From contig OZ005691.1 of the NCBI GenBank assembly GCA_963930775.1, forward strand, positions 7,747,000-7,810,999: 64,000 bases of DNA. Direction: 5' to 3'. This DNA is from Cliona cf. orientalis (Eukaryota; Porifera; Demospongiae; Clionaida; Clionaidae). Position numbers and translations under genes: made by a program. This document shows, piece by piece, positions 49,101-59,000 of the stretch. Under the pieces are notes generated by a model, which worked only from the letters and a program-made list of their open reading frames with translations, was not told the origin of the DNA and searched no databases. Within the stretch, counting starts at the first letter, position 1, and every line of letters begins with the position of its first letter.

Positions 49101-52100
49101 TTTTGCCTGTTATCAATCACTGTTTCCTCATTCTTGCCATCAGTTTTATGAATGTGTTACCATTAATTAGTGGGCATGGATTAAAACAATTTGCACGCGT
49201 GCCTCTTGCACGGACTATACTACATCTTGGCGCTCAAATTCAAATATTTCCAGTACCTATGTTATAAATGAGGCAGGAAACAGATTTTACAGTAGCCGAT
49301 AAACAGACGGATAGACAGAACTAACGATTACAATAACCCTATGGTGAATGCGCTGAGGGTTAATGATGCATATAATCTTTCTCATATGCAACGAGTACGT
49401 TTAATATCACGATCGTGGGATAGTGTGGCTAGTGTGCATGATCATCTATAATACAACCATAGACAGTACAGGAAACAGAAAACGTGTCTACAGCTCTATG
49501 GCCTGAGGTATTAAGGCCATTCTTTGTGCATACGGCCTTACAGTTCTGACTAATCTTGCGCCTTGTAGTGCAGACCTTCTCCCTGTCTGCTTGGCACTGC
49601 TGCACATTCATATGAACTGGGCACCTCCAAGACGTGTATACATATATACATGCATGCCCTCATATAATGACATGAACTATATAAGAAAAATGATCATCTG
49701 AAAAGTATTTTTGTTGTATTTAGTATAATAATTGTATTATGTAGATCATCTAAACACCTCAACTCCCACTTCACCTCCCACCATTAGCCAAGGTAAGATC
49801 ATGAATATGAGATGCGCTAACCTGTCAATGTATAACATGTTATGAGTAAAATTGTTACATGATCGAGTGTGGGAAAATTCTCCCTATGGAATGAAATTGA
49901 AGTTCAATGTATACCTGATAGGCTCCACCACACTACTAAAATTTTTACACAGGCCAGGAACTTTGTGTGGGAGCTAGCACACTTTGTTTGCAATTGCTCC
50001 ACACCCTCCAACAACAAATTATATGTGACCATCCATGAGAAAACTGCATAATGTACTGGATATCAATCTGAGATACAGGCCAAAATAGTCTCCTATGGTG
50101 ATAGCTATAGATTTTCACTTTTTGGTATGTGATAGGATATGAGAAAAGGGACCATTTTGTGCTTTTTTTCAATCTGTCAACATTTCAAGGCCTCAACCTT
50201 GGGTAGGTTTATTAGTAGTTTCGGCCTTCTCTACTTCACAAATCTAACATTAGAAGCTACATTAAGCCTCCTGTCCCGAGCCGTGAACTACCAAAGTGAG
50301 GCATGAAACGGTGATTTTCAAATGCGATTGACATGCTCGCTCACCCTATCCACCCTGGAACTGGGCAGGGCTCACAACTCGTAGCAATTGTAGTAGGATG
50401 ATGGAAGAATATTTATGCCAGGTTCGATAGTTTCAGGGATATTTAGCGTTTTAAAATGATAATGGATGTGGAAAGTGGTCCCTTTTCTCATATCCTGTCA
50501 TATATAGATCAATAGAGGAATCAAAGCTAGAAACAGATGTTAGTACTGTCATTATGTGTGTTCCATACTTTTAATGTATTCCTGATTTTAGCTAGCAACG
50601 GGCACCATACACAAGAGCTGTATTGACTAGGCAAATATGGAGGCTTGTTTTGCCTTTGTAACTCATGATTAGCTTCCTTAATTTATATTTATGGTACCAA
50701 TTGGGTTGCTGACATGGATGTGACAATTTGACAAAGTTTTAGATAATCATCTGAAGAATGTTTACATTTGTATATAAAAGTGTATTTGTACTACAGCTGA
50801 CACTATTCATGCACAATTGTGATATTATGTTTATTTTGCTGTCTAGTATTTACACCTATTACTCGGCTTCAAGAACTGACCCAACCCAAGGTATAGCTCT
50901 GTACTATGATTTTTGATTGCAGCAAACTGTGATAGCTAATGATTATAATTATGACATTATTGTTGTAATACAGACAGTTTCGCCAGAAGCCACTCTTAAA
51001 ACACTAGCACAGAGTAGCTGGATCGACTTTAAGAAAGTAGTAAGTGGTGTACCAGCTGCTACACTTCCAGCAATTACCGGACCACATACAATGAAGACAA
51101 TACGTTCAATATTAATTGACAGAAGGTATACATACTGTGATCTGGTGGGAATTAGATTTGGTGGCTTAATGGTCTGCCTTCACAGTCACACAATGAGAAT
51201 CCAAGAATTTCTTGCATGTGTATGGTGATCCTATATTTAATTGCTTGCAAAGGTGCTTTGGGCTTTAACTGTCAAATTCAATTCCCACTGTAATATCGGG
51301 CTGTATGGTAGGCTTAGTAACATAATTATATTCTTGTGATATAGGCGACAACAGTCCCTAAAAAATAAGATTCAAGGATTTAAAATCGGGAGATCATCAT
51401 CAGATGGTAACTGTCTCTACACTTCTATAAGTTCTATACTGTTTGGAACCTTTAGTGGAACAGAAGCACTCGCTTTACGTTTATTGTCTGTGACACATGC
51501 TGTGGAACATCTGGAGGAGTATGTTGTTGAGGTGGGCATATACTTTTCAATGATGGAAGTTGAGTGAGCTAAAGAGTTATGACAAATTAGTTTGCTTACG
51601 TATGCTTGCATGATTCTAGTTTATTTAATGTTTACTTGGCAAAGGCTTCATCCTCAACTGAACAAAAAGATACAGTCATGCGACAATCAGTATACCTACT
51701 GCTACACCTGCTGAATATCACACTATTGCATACCGTTTTGGTGTCGCAAGATCTGCTGTTGTGAGATGGTACTGGTACACAGGACATGCTTGGGCATTTT
51801 TGAAAGTCTAATGAGCGCATATATAAAGGCCCCCACGGGTAGTCAATTGGAAGGGGTGAAGGAAAATTTTATAATGAAATGGGGAGTTCCTCAGTGTGTT
51901 GGGCAATTGATGGCTGTCCTATCCCCATCGCTGCCCCTGTCGGTAACCATACTGACTACTATAACTGTAAGAGATTTTACTCAATACTTCTACAAGGTGT
52001 TGTTGATGCTGACTATTATTGTCTGGACGTATGTATGGGGTTTGGGAGCACTTGGGACCTAACGTTTACACGAGCATGCAAAATGGGTCGAAATTAGAGA

Positions 52101-55100
52101 TTTGACATGGGGAATTTTGATTTACATCATACAGTGAAAGTTATGGCACTTAGACTTCCCCCATAGGTTTGTATAGGGGAACCATGCATTCGCAATGTTT
52201 TGAATTGTGGTATGTTTCATTTACAATTCTGAAAATCACTCAAACTGAAGTATAGGCTACCAGCTGGTATTGTATTCAGAGGCTTGCTGAAGGGATAAAA
52301 AATCAACCACAACAATCAAAGCTAGACTATTGTCGATCGAGTGTTCACTTCAAGAAGCTACTAAAAAGAAGTGGTAGTACATGTGTCTAGCAGTTGGCTA
52401 CAGCTGGTGTGGCAATTAAAACATGGTAATGTCAGTATGTACAAGAGCATCCCTCACACGATTTGGTTGGTTGCTGGAGCCAACTTGAAGGCCGAGAATA
52501 ATCACTATAATTACGTGATATCTTGTAGCCAGGCATCATTAGAGTGCTCTTTATTACTTTCATACATTACTGTAGATTGGGATATTTTCGCTGGTGAAAT
52601 ATTTGTTTGCAAAACTTTCGCGTAGTCTAAATTTTGTTGCCAGACTTTAGCGACCAAAAGATGACGTATGTTACACGAAATATTTTGCATGTTTAAATTT
52701 TACGGAAAAGGTCATTGGCAAAAACGGCGAAAATGTTGCGATCTACGGTATATTATGGAGAATACAGGCAGCAGCTATGATTTTGGAGATGTGATCAATG
52801 TGCATATTATTCCTCTTTATCAGTGAAGGGACGTAGGAAGTAATTTAGAAGTGCTCAGCGTATTTAAGGCTAGGTTCTGAACTCTTAGCGCGCCCGACTA
52901 ACGGCCTCTTATTGCGCATGGTTGCGGTCAATTAGCGCTTGTACTGTGATGTTACATCGTATCGAGCACGTACAAGCTACGGCGTTGGGGCCGCATAGCT
53001 GCAGATTGGAGCTCAATATCTTGAGTAAAAGCCGTCCAGGGTTGTTCCACCCAACATTTCGCAGGTCTGACAGCAAGAAGGTGATCGTTGGGATGGATTT
53101 CGAGGATCTGTCGGAGGGATTACAAATAAGTTTGTTCGTTTTGAACTTACATGCAGAAGATTAGGCCGTCAGCACTCCAAAAACAGTGTCTACGTGGAAT
53201 AAAACTTGACCAGAACGCTATTTTCACAATCCCTCCGATGAAGGTTTAGATCACTGTCTTGGGCTTCTCACTTCATAGTTAAGGTCAGCTGAAAGTTGCT
53301 GCTTCAAGGCTGGAATTCGCAATTTAGCAATCTAGAGGGCGTGGCTAAACGCCGTGCATACTTAATTAGTTAATTGGTTGCGGTTAATTAATTATTAACA
53401 TCAAAGTACTTGAGTTAGTCCTTCATTTAAATACCATGATGAGGCCTCTATACTTTTATTTAGAGGCAGCACCAGCCTTTTAAGTATGCCTATTTCAGCA
53501 ATAGTTTTCAGTTGGTACCTGGCCTTGAGTACACTGAGTGGTAAGGCTGGCCAGCTAAGGGGCGTGACAGGTCAATTGATGCACATGCGTAGACTAAATC
53601 ATGAGTTAGTAATGGTTGCCACAGTGATTAATCGTACAACTAGCAGATTGGAGAATGCATAAATATGTGCATCAAGAATACTTCCAGGCTGTCCTATGTG
53701 TAACTACTTAGTGTGGAGAATAAAGGCGTACAACTGATTGGAGGCGAGTGTAGAGTCTGAAACGCTCCTTTTACAGATTATTACTACTACGTTCAAAAGC
53801 GCTCAACAATACTCCCAATGTACCGTAAATCGCGAATATTCCAATGTTAAAATATTTTCGGACAGTATGGCTTGTGCGAAAATTAAACGCACGAAATACA
53901 TGTGCGATATTAATGACAATGCGGTACAGGGTCGTTTGTCCGAAAATTACTTAACGCGAAAAAATATCGCATGAAATATTTTAGACACGAAATATTTGCA
54001 ATTTATGGTACTTGGTTTTGTAGCTACTTAGTGGTTTAATAATAATTATTATGAGGTATTCATGATGTGTATTTAATAGCATAATGACACCTTATTAAAG
54101 TCCTAGTTCAATCTTATTATCTTTTAGAAAACCTGATTGCACAATCTTTCCCAGCATCACTGTAGTTAAAGAAAGTTGGAAAAAAAATTGGTCCAGGTAG
54201 GATTTGAACCTGTGCGCACACTTGACATTGTTTGGAAGTCACAGAGCTCGGCCACTAGACAGTATCATAGTTGTGGCTTTTGTGTTTTGACAAGGATTTT
54301 TTGCTTGTAACTCGACTGAAAGCAAAATTGAAAAATGTGTCAATTAAATTTAGTTTTTTTTATGCTCTATCCGCTGATCTTTGAATATTGTCAGTAACAT
54401 ATTCTAAAGCTGAGTTTGAATTATTTGAGTTTTTCTCCTTAGAATGTAACCTCATGCAGTTATCTAACTTTGGAGTTTTATCAGTTTGTATTCTTATTTG
54501 GTCTTTAGTATTCAAAACAATTCTCGGAAATCTCAAGAGCTCACCAATTCATAGCAGCTGTTGCCAGTTCCAGTGAGGTCTTCACCAACAAACCAGCTAC
54601 AACAGATGTATCAGAGTTGATACAGTATATCATGATCAGAGAAATAATGGCCACAGCTGTAAATGGCTCCTATTCAGGTTTGTATAATAGAATATTTCAA
54701 ACTTATCATTAAGTATACAATTGAATAGGTTTTCTTCAGATACAGTTCCTTGGGTCTGCGTTAGGCATACACATTCGTCAGTACGCAGAGTTTGACTATG
54801 ACAATTTTTATCAGTTGACTATTGAGCCATATTTCTGTAGTGGTGAAGAAGCACCAAAACACTGTCACATTATGTGGGTTAAATTTAAAGAGGAATCACG
54901 AAGCATGAACCACATATGTCCACTGTTTCCTGATGAAGATAGTACATCTACACAACGTGAATGAAATTAATTTTTATTGATAGCTAGTTGTCATGTATTA
55001 ATATTTTTACAGCAACAAGTGATCTTGCTCCATCCAAGTACTTCAGTGAGACATGTGTCATGAAAGTATTTAAGCAGTGTATTGCAGGGGAACTTCACGG

Positions 55101-55269
55101 TGATAAAACCGTTGACTGGATTCAATGCCCATCGTGTCAGAGCTGGTACCATGGAGTTTGTGTGGGTTTAGCTATAAATAGCCTCCCAAAAGATGTTGTG
55201 TCACAGTTTTCCTGCTGTACCTCTTCAGGAGCACCTGTGTTAGTCCAATCACATTGTGAACGGATTTAG
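34111..55269 (+). CDS. OTU-domain cysteine protease with C-terminal PHD-like finger (17 exons)
   Basis: Exons, all with AG/GT borders and agreeing phases: 34111-34148, 34234-34303, 34359-34421, 34504-34612, 35391-35489, 38457-38522, 38898-38933, 40075-40149, 43908-43946, 44057-44095, 49745-49792, 50847-50890, 50974-51125, 51345-51531, 54509-54677, 54729-54956, 55013-55269. They total 1719 nt (572 residues). The N-terminus is Lys/Arg-rich (MAPRSAKSKARKR), which would suit nuclear location. A FKPDWWPSGLRFISPNHPPG block lies in exon 5. Exons 6-11 give a Ser/Thr-rich linker. The OTU fold starts in exon 14 with GRSSSDGNCLYTSI (catalytic Asp and Cys). The catalytic His is likely in SMNHICPLFP (exon 16). 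Exon 17 adds WIQCPSCQSWYHGVC, a PHD-like Cys/His cluster. OTU enzymes remove ubiquitin or ubiquitin-like modifiers. Start: ATG one base after an AG, so a 5' UTR intron is probable. Acceptors at exons 4 and 16 were chosen by phase. Confidence 0.82.
35607..36296. mobile_element. TIR element, CTCAGTGC family, copy 2 (690 bp), intronic
   Basis: It matches 9677-10355 in the same orientation over its full length. The ends are CTCAGTGTAGTTAAGGACAG and AGTCCTTAAACGCACTGAG. It sits in intron 5 of the OTU gene. It carries one short insertion and several substitutions relative to copy 1. Confidence 0.85.
36698..36912. mobile_element. Short palindromic derivative of the TATGTGACCGG family, intronic
   Basis: The left end GACCGTCTATGAGAAAACCC and the right end ATTTTGTCAAATATAGTCACA face each other, with the family's AGGTAGGTCAAAATGAAGG block (inverted) inside. 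It is about 0.2 kb. It lies in intron 5 of the OTU gene. Confidence 0.55.
37596..38379. mobile_element. TATGTGACCGG-family element, full length, intronic
   Basis: The left end ATGTGACTAGATCTGAGAAA and the right end TTAGATCTGGTCACAAAT are inverted. The interior follows the copy at 24140-24946, without the nested MITE (TTGTCAAAACGCACGTGTGGCACAATG is continuous). It ends about 80 bp before exon 6 of the OTU gene. Confidence 0.8.
39237..39910. repeat. Dispersed unclassified repeat, best copy, intronic
   Basis: It shares blocks with 1300-1990 and 63490-63960: AGCCACGCCCCTCATTAACT, TTGACAAAGAAGGCTG, GATTTATACTCGAACTAAAA and AAAGAGAGAAAGAATTAATG. The head at about 63790-63960 is in reverse orientation to this copy. 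No coding potential is seen. It lies in intron 7 of the OTU gene. Confidence 0.5.
41320..41890. mobile_element. TIR element, TACCGTACCCTC family, copy 2, intronic
   Basis: Reverse-orientation match to 26278-26792: the left end has CTTGCGAAAGAGGGCCCATG and GGGGGATGGGCTGATATT, and the right end has GGGGGATGGACCGATATT and CGCGAGGGTACG. Middle blocks (GGCTGTTTGGC, ACCAATTGAGAGCGAGGG) agree. It is followed by a short ATATAACGTCCG tandem. Intron 8 of the OTU gene. Confidence 0.75.
42083..42300 (+). CDS. Unassigned ORF without a Met start (~72 codons), intronic
   Basis: Open from a stop at about 42080 to TAA at about 42300. The frame reads RQEQEEAIINHQELRLQ (charged, coiled-coil-like), then SQSESTPQECEEWLTFKVNS and CSVDELLRSCAESLIEQHSS. 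Composition looks protein-like, but no family is recognised and no convincing acceptor was found. It lies in intron 8 of the OTU gene, in the same strand. It could be a transposon relic, an alternative terminal exon or a processed fragment. Confidence 0.25.
42450..42550 (+). repeat. tRNA-derived SINE-like head
   Basis: GTCGTAGCTCAGTGGTTATA resembles a Pol III A box and GGGTTCTATTC a B box, about 30 bp apart. The cloverleaf between them is poor, so this is a tRNA-derived SINE or tRNA relic and not a working tRNA gene. A TIR element starts directly after it. Confidence 0.4.
42554..43714. mobile_element. 1.16-kb TIR element (TACCGTAAAGTCTGGTTAAT ends) with an exon-like ORF
   Basis: The left end TACCGTAAAGTCTGGTTAAT then AAGCGCAT, and the right end ATGCACTTATTAACCAGACT then TTACGGTA, are inverted copies. 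Its interior is richer in CG than the flanks. It contains, on the minus strand, a 58-codon ATG-initiated exon-like frame with a perfect donor. AAGCGCATGCGC-type end motifs also occur near 58690 and 60270-60355. It lies in intron 8 of the OTU gene. Confidence 0.75.
43214..43387 (-). CDS. Exon-like ORF inside the 1.16-kb TIR element (possible captured first exon)
   Basis: Reading from an ATG at 43387, 58 codons run to MEG-type border ATGGAG followed by GTAAGTAAG, a textbook splice donor. The frame begins MAIDPGTRAVRFLPQGRSY and includes ARLGLYLHRYDELFNRAKRL, a plausible amphipathic helix. No family is recognised. No downstream exon is present before the element ends. Position between TIRs suggests captured host sequence. 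It may also be a chance ORF. Confidence 0.35.
45359..45500. repeat. Near-perfect 61-bp hairpin and adjacent direct copy of its arm
   Basis: 45359-45419 reads TAGCCTCGTACCCAGGCC ... GGCCTGGGTACGAGGCTA, an almost exact palindrome. The arm is repeated directly at 45445 (TAGCCTCGTACCCAGGCCAC) and runs on into CACGCAGAAGAGGTGAGG. The arm is the terminus of the 10651-11256 family. Confidence 0.7.
46356..47536. mobile_element. 1.18-kb TIR element (GGGGGAGGAGGGATTGG ends) with an exon-like ORF
   Basis: It starts AGGGGGAGGAGGGATTGGAA and ends TTCCAATCCCTCCTCCCCCT, an inverted repeat of at least 22 bp. Inside, a CCGCCCGAAGGGCGG-type stretch at about 46515 is mirrored at about 46850, next to an inverted GGAGCATATG motif. 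It lies in intron 10 of the OTU gene. A short exon-like frame with a donor is present at 47015-47064. Confidence 0.7.
47015..47064 (+). other. Short exon-like frame inside the 1.18-kb TIR element
   Basis: ATG-initiated frame MPGTNYGHLENATIAS followed by a strong donor (GTCGAAGTAAGTTC). Only 50 bp. It fits a captured first exon, or could be chance. Confidence 0.2.
48545..48660. repeat. Fragment of the TACCGTACCCTC family
   Basis: One end only: CCTTTCGTGCCTACCTG, a GATACCTCGAATATTGGCCC block and AAGGTGCACCGCCCATGGGC, matching the right-hand 120 bp of 26278-26792. Intron 10 of the OTU gene. Confidence 0.55.
50015..50530. mobile_element. Nested pair of GTGACC-type TIR elements, intronic
   Basis: The outer fragment starts GTGACCATCCATGAGAAAAC then ATCAATCTGAGATACAGGCC, as in 60407-61065 and 61550-62510. 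It is interrupted at about 50125-50503 by an element with ends TGTGATAGGATATGAGAAAA and TTTTCTCATATCCTGTCATA. After it the outer sequence resumes (TAGATCAATAGAGGAATC). Intron 11 of the OTU gene. Confidence 0.7.
51655..52065 (+). pseudogene. PIF/Harbinger transposase remnant, intronic
   Basis: Plus-strand frames carry a helix-turn-helix-like YHTIAYRFGVARSAVV, then ENFIMKWGVPQCVG. After a frame change comes AIDGCPIPIAAP with YYNCKRFYSILLQGVVDADY and CLDVCMGFG. The order (W-G-x-P-x-C-x-G-x-I-D-G, then Y-Y-N-x-K, then Q-x-V-x-D) is the core of Harbinger transposases, with the first catalytic Asp in IDG and the second in VVDAD. The C-terminal part is not found, and at least one frameshift is present. 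It lies in the intron between OTU exons 14 and 15. Confidence 0.8.
52569..52751. mobile_element. ATTTTCGC-type MITE, copy 1, intronic
   Basis: Ends TGTAGATTGGGATATTTTCGC-like and GCGAAAATGTTGCGATCTAC are inverted, with further CGAAATATTTTG-type motifs inside. It is 183 bp and related to 53822-54011. OTU gene intron 14. Confidence 0.6.
53822..54011. mobile_element. ATTTTCGC-type MITE, copy 2, intronic
   Basis: It starts TACCGTAAATCGCGAATATT and ends AATATTTGCAATTTATGGTA, its inverse. It is 190 bp, with internal GCGAAAA and CGAAATA motifs. OTU gene intron 14. Confidence 0.65.
54190..54272 (-). repeat. tRNA-like relic or SINE head, intronic
   Basis: On the minus strand a TCTAGTGGCCGAG stretch resembles an A box and CAGGTTCAAATCCTACCTG holds a clear B box with a paired TPsiC stem. 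The anticodon arm is imperfect. A tRNA pseudogene or SINE head is more likely than an active tRNA gene. Confidence 0.4.
55013..55269 (+). other. Terminal exon with PHD-like zinc finger
   Basis: Exon 17 of the OTU gene joins in phase 1 and ends in TAG. The CIAGELHGDKTVDWIQCPSC then QSWYHGVCVGL pattern has the W-x-Q-C-x2-C-x2-W-Y/F-H-x2-C core of PHD fingers. The first Cys pair and last Cys pair (FSCC) are irregular, so zinc binding at the second site is uncertain. PHD fingers commonly read histone tails, which would suit a nuclear protein. Confidence 0.7.
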
Positions 55270-56053
55270 GAAAATCAGAACTTGTTATTATGATGTAAAA
55301 GCTCCTTTACAGAGCTAACTAAATACCAAGTTTACGTCAATCGTGTTCTTCGCATTGTAGCTAGCATGCTTTGATTGCAATTATACCACACTGCGACAAA
55401 TTATTATGATCCTTAAAGGCTTTGCATGAGTGTGGCATTTCTGTGTACTATGCATTAAATAATTGGAGCTGGGCGGTGCCATTGAAAATGAAGTCAAGCT
55501 AGGCTCGTACTTTGAGTAAGTAATGAGCGCCAGTTCACAAAATAAAATACTAAAAGGTTTGTCCTCAGTAGCACGATAGTAGCCCATTCACATGAGTTCA
55601 AATTTTTGCCCTCAACAATTGAAAAACCTGCTTCATTATACTTCCAATTGTTGGGTAAGGCCCACAAGTAAACTGCATTTTTATTGGACACGCCTATTAC
55701 CTGTACCCCTTGTGCTTTCTGTTCATGCACACAGCATAACATAGTATGTGGGTAAAGGTTGTCAAAAGTGAACGCATAAATTATACTAAGTCTTATAGTG
55801 CCACAGCTCTCATCTCTGTGCATATAGATGCAGATGCAGCGCACGGGTATATGTGCTCTAGTTATGCTTTTGTAGCTCAAGAGTAGTCGTAGATAATATC
55901 GGTTAAACAGATGTTTGACGTGGATATACCAAAATCTAAAAATCTAGAGCTGAGGTACTAACAATATTGCACGAATTATGCATAGTGTTTTCCTAAATTC
56001 AATCACATACTATTAAGTATTGCAATCTTTTAATGCGAATTTCTGTTATGCAG

Positions 56054-59000
56054 CATTACTCGGGATTGCTCACGCCTATTACTCTCTGACCTCAGAAGTG
56101 TGTACCATCACAATGGAATCAGTGATGCTATCATTGATTTTTTCATCAGGTACTTGTTGTATAATGATTATGTTCATAATGATTCTTTCCATGGCTTAAA
56201 TGAAATTAGGAGATTAGGCCACCCAGAATTAAATGTTTGTTTGAACTAACCCGACCGACTGTAAAATTTAAAGCATCCAATAGCTGAGTTTACTACAGGC
56301 ATATATACCGACTCAGATTTTTAATAGGACTGTCTTAAAAATGTATTTTTAAGCTACCACACAGCACAAACCTCTAGACAGCTGGAATACTACAAGTTTA
56401 CATAGAAACACTGACACTAGTAATTAAAATTCTTTGGTTAAATTGTCATCCGCCCGACCGACCGACCCTACTATTTTGTGGTCATGTTAGTTCAAACAAA
56501 TAATTTATTCTGTGTGGCCTTAGCTCAAAACTAAGGCCAAATAAACTTGAATATTATCATTAAAACTATCATTAAAAAATGCACGAGGCGCCAATTTAAC
56601 CGCAAGGTCACGTGGGTAGCTATTTACCAGCTGTTTGTCGTCCTTCAACCATTCGAGCTCGATCTATCATGGTCCTTGTGGTCCTCAGAATTCGAGATGG
56701 GGCCAAGATATTGAAAGAATGTATGCTTGTGGCGTTCCTAAAACGACCACACTTATCGACGTGTATCTCGAATTCAGCTCAGGCTTCCTCGATAATTCGC
56801 TTCCACTAGCAGACGAGTATCGAACAACATCGGTGGAGGCGAGCATCAGCAGAATATTGTGGTTTTTTTAAATGAAATTCATGATGACATTTAATGATAT
56901 TCATGACAAAAAATAAATAAAAAGCCACCCTCCCGCCTGGGGAAATTCCTGAACATAGGATGAGAAACTAATAATCAATTTTGCTTGGCCTAACGTCTAG
57001 TAGATCTACCAATCCTCAACCTAAGAGGTAACTAACTGCATGCTGAAGCAATCCTAAGTAATGTTTACTTTACTGACCGACTATTGATAGCTACAGCAGA
57101 AAACAGAGTGCCTGTGCTTAATAACCATAGATTGTCACAATTAGCAAAGAGTACACTATTAAGATATGCACATGCACTATCTCATAGCACTTCCTGTGTA
57201 CTTCGTTGCAGAGCAATTCTTCCAGAGTGGGTGACAGTGGCTAACACCACCATACATAGTGCACTCGTATACGAAGCTATCAAGTCGAGGAAGCCTATAA
57301 ACCGAAAAACTATACTTGGCAAGGTTGATCGGCAAAAAGACCTGATTGGTTTTCCTTGCAAGCCAAGGTAATAGCAAACCAAACTAAATGCATGGGTAGA
57401 GTAATTTAATGCCAAGGTAGCAGTTTAATATTTGCACAATCATTGTTTGCGATCAAATAGCAGAAAATCCTCGGTATGGATATTTTTGTGAAAATCAGTT
57501 TGATATTATATGTAGTAACATTGGGCAGATCCAGGGTGGTGCCTATGGTGCCTGAGCACCACCCTAGGCTCCAAGGAAAATCGCAACGAAGGCTTGGACA
57601 GACAGTTAAGTACTGGAAACTTTCGAGGGAGAATACCTTCATGAATTTCGCGATTTTACAGCTGCTTGTGAAAATTTTCTCTACGAAATATTAGGCATGC
57701 CACACCCATTTATGCAGATTAATTTAACATTCTGCAATAATTTTGTCCTCGAAATGTTCCCATCCTTCCGATCAGTGAAAGTTTTCTCCCTCAAAAGGCC
57801 AAGAAAGTTATCCTGACAGTGATGGAAACTAAGATTTGCTTATAGGAATTTATGTTTCTTCGACAAACTATAGTTGTGAGTATTCCTTGTTCTCTAGTTC
57901 TCCATGTACTCCACGTTTCCTTGTGTTCCTTAGCACAATCTTTTACAGAGTGCACGTATCTAACTCACTTGTAGTGCTCCTTGTTTTCAAGTTCTCTATG
58001 TGCTCTGCATTTTCCAGTGCAAACTTCAAGTGCAACCCAAGTAGCTAGTATTCCATGTTCTCCTGTTCTCAATATTATATGAGCAGATTTGAGATAAGGG
58101 TCTTACCTTGTGCAGAATATTTAAGCAGTCACCACTCTATAACTGCAGGTCTTCGAGTCCCAATTAGACTTCTACAGTACTTCTAGCTTGGTTTATAAGC
58201 TGATCAGGCCTACTGCTATACAAATCCAATGTTAGAGAGCTCCTTTCAAAACACTCAGAGTATAAACAGAGGAATAAAATGGTCAATTTCAACTGTGATT
58301 GAGTTGTATGGTCGCCACACTCGTACGAAATATGGGCAGGGTGCCAATTTACGTCAAGTGTTCATTAAAGAATGTTTGCTACTAGTCTGAAGCTCATAAC
58401 TGTTTCAGTTCAAATGTTAAGCACGATTCAAATAAGTCTTTTAGTATTTGGTAAATTCATTTTCTCAAATGTGTGTGCATTATTATTATTATGCCATTGT
58501 AATTTGATATGAGAAAATCTGGCATAATTATCAAATGCACATAATTATTATGATCATGTCATAGACATCTGTAAATGTTTGCATATTATCTACAGAGGGT
58601 AAATATACATATTATATTCTACTTACTGTACAGAAGGGGAGGGTGAGTATGAGCCATACCTTGGGTACAGGTTTTCAAGCATACCTAGGAATTAAGCGCA
58701 TACTTCCTTCCTGGTTTATCTACTTGGAAATAGATGCACTAGCCATCTAGACAGCTTGGAGCTATTATATATAATGTAACAAGCAGTGTATCAGCTCTTA
58801 CCTTTTTCACCAGAATAAGCCACGATTGATCCTCAAGCTTACATCCTATTGCTCAGATGTATAAGATCATCAGCCATGGTTGGCCGACAATAATCAGCAG
58901 CAGCAATGAACTTATCGATCATATGACTATGGGGTATCAACTAGTATTGCACAGTTTATATGCGTACGCTTAACAATCAGCAAACTTCAAACTCTGTATG

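Larger units (their letters stand above)
51345..54956 (+). other. OTU catalytic domain, split over three exons
   Basis: Exons 14, 15 and 16 of the split gene. The DGNC catalytic motif (SSDGNCLYTSISSILFGT) and an ALALRLLSV helix lie in exon 14. Exon 15 has a helical YIMIREIMATAVNGSYSG segment. Exon 16 has FLGSALGIHIRQYAEFDYDN, HCHIMWVKF and the probable catalytic-His block MNHICPLF. All core OTU residues are present, so the enzyme looks competent. The 3-kb intron after exon 14 carries a Harbinger remnant and two MITEs. Confidence 0.8.

Noticed and set aside
54739-54741. Alternative acceptor TTCTTCAG (exon start 54740) for OTU exon 16
   Set aside because: It does not fit the phase-1 end of exon 15 and reads into a stop; the acceptor ending at 54728 restores a continuous OTU sequence.
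55494-55880. 128-codon minus-strand ORF
   Set aside because: No recognisable domain, no splice signals, composition like random AT-rich sequence, and antisense to the gap between the OTU and Ulp1 genes.
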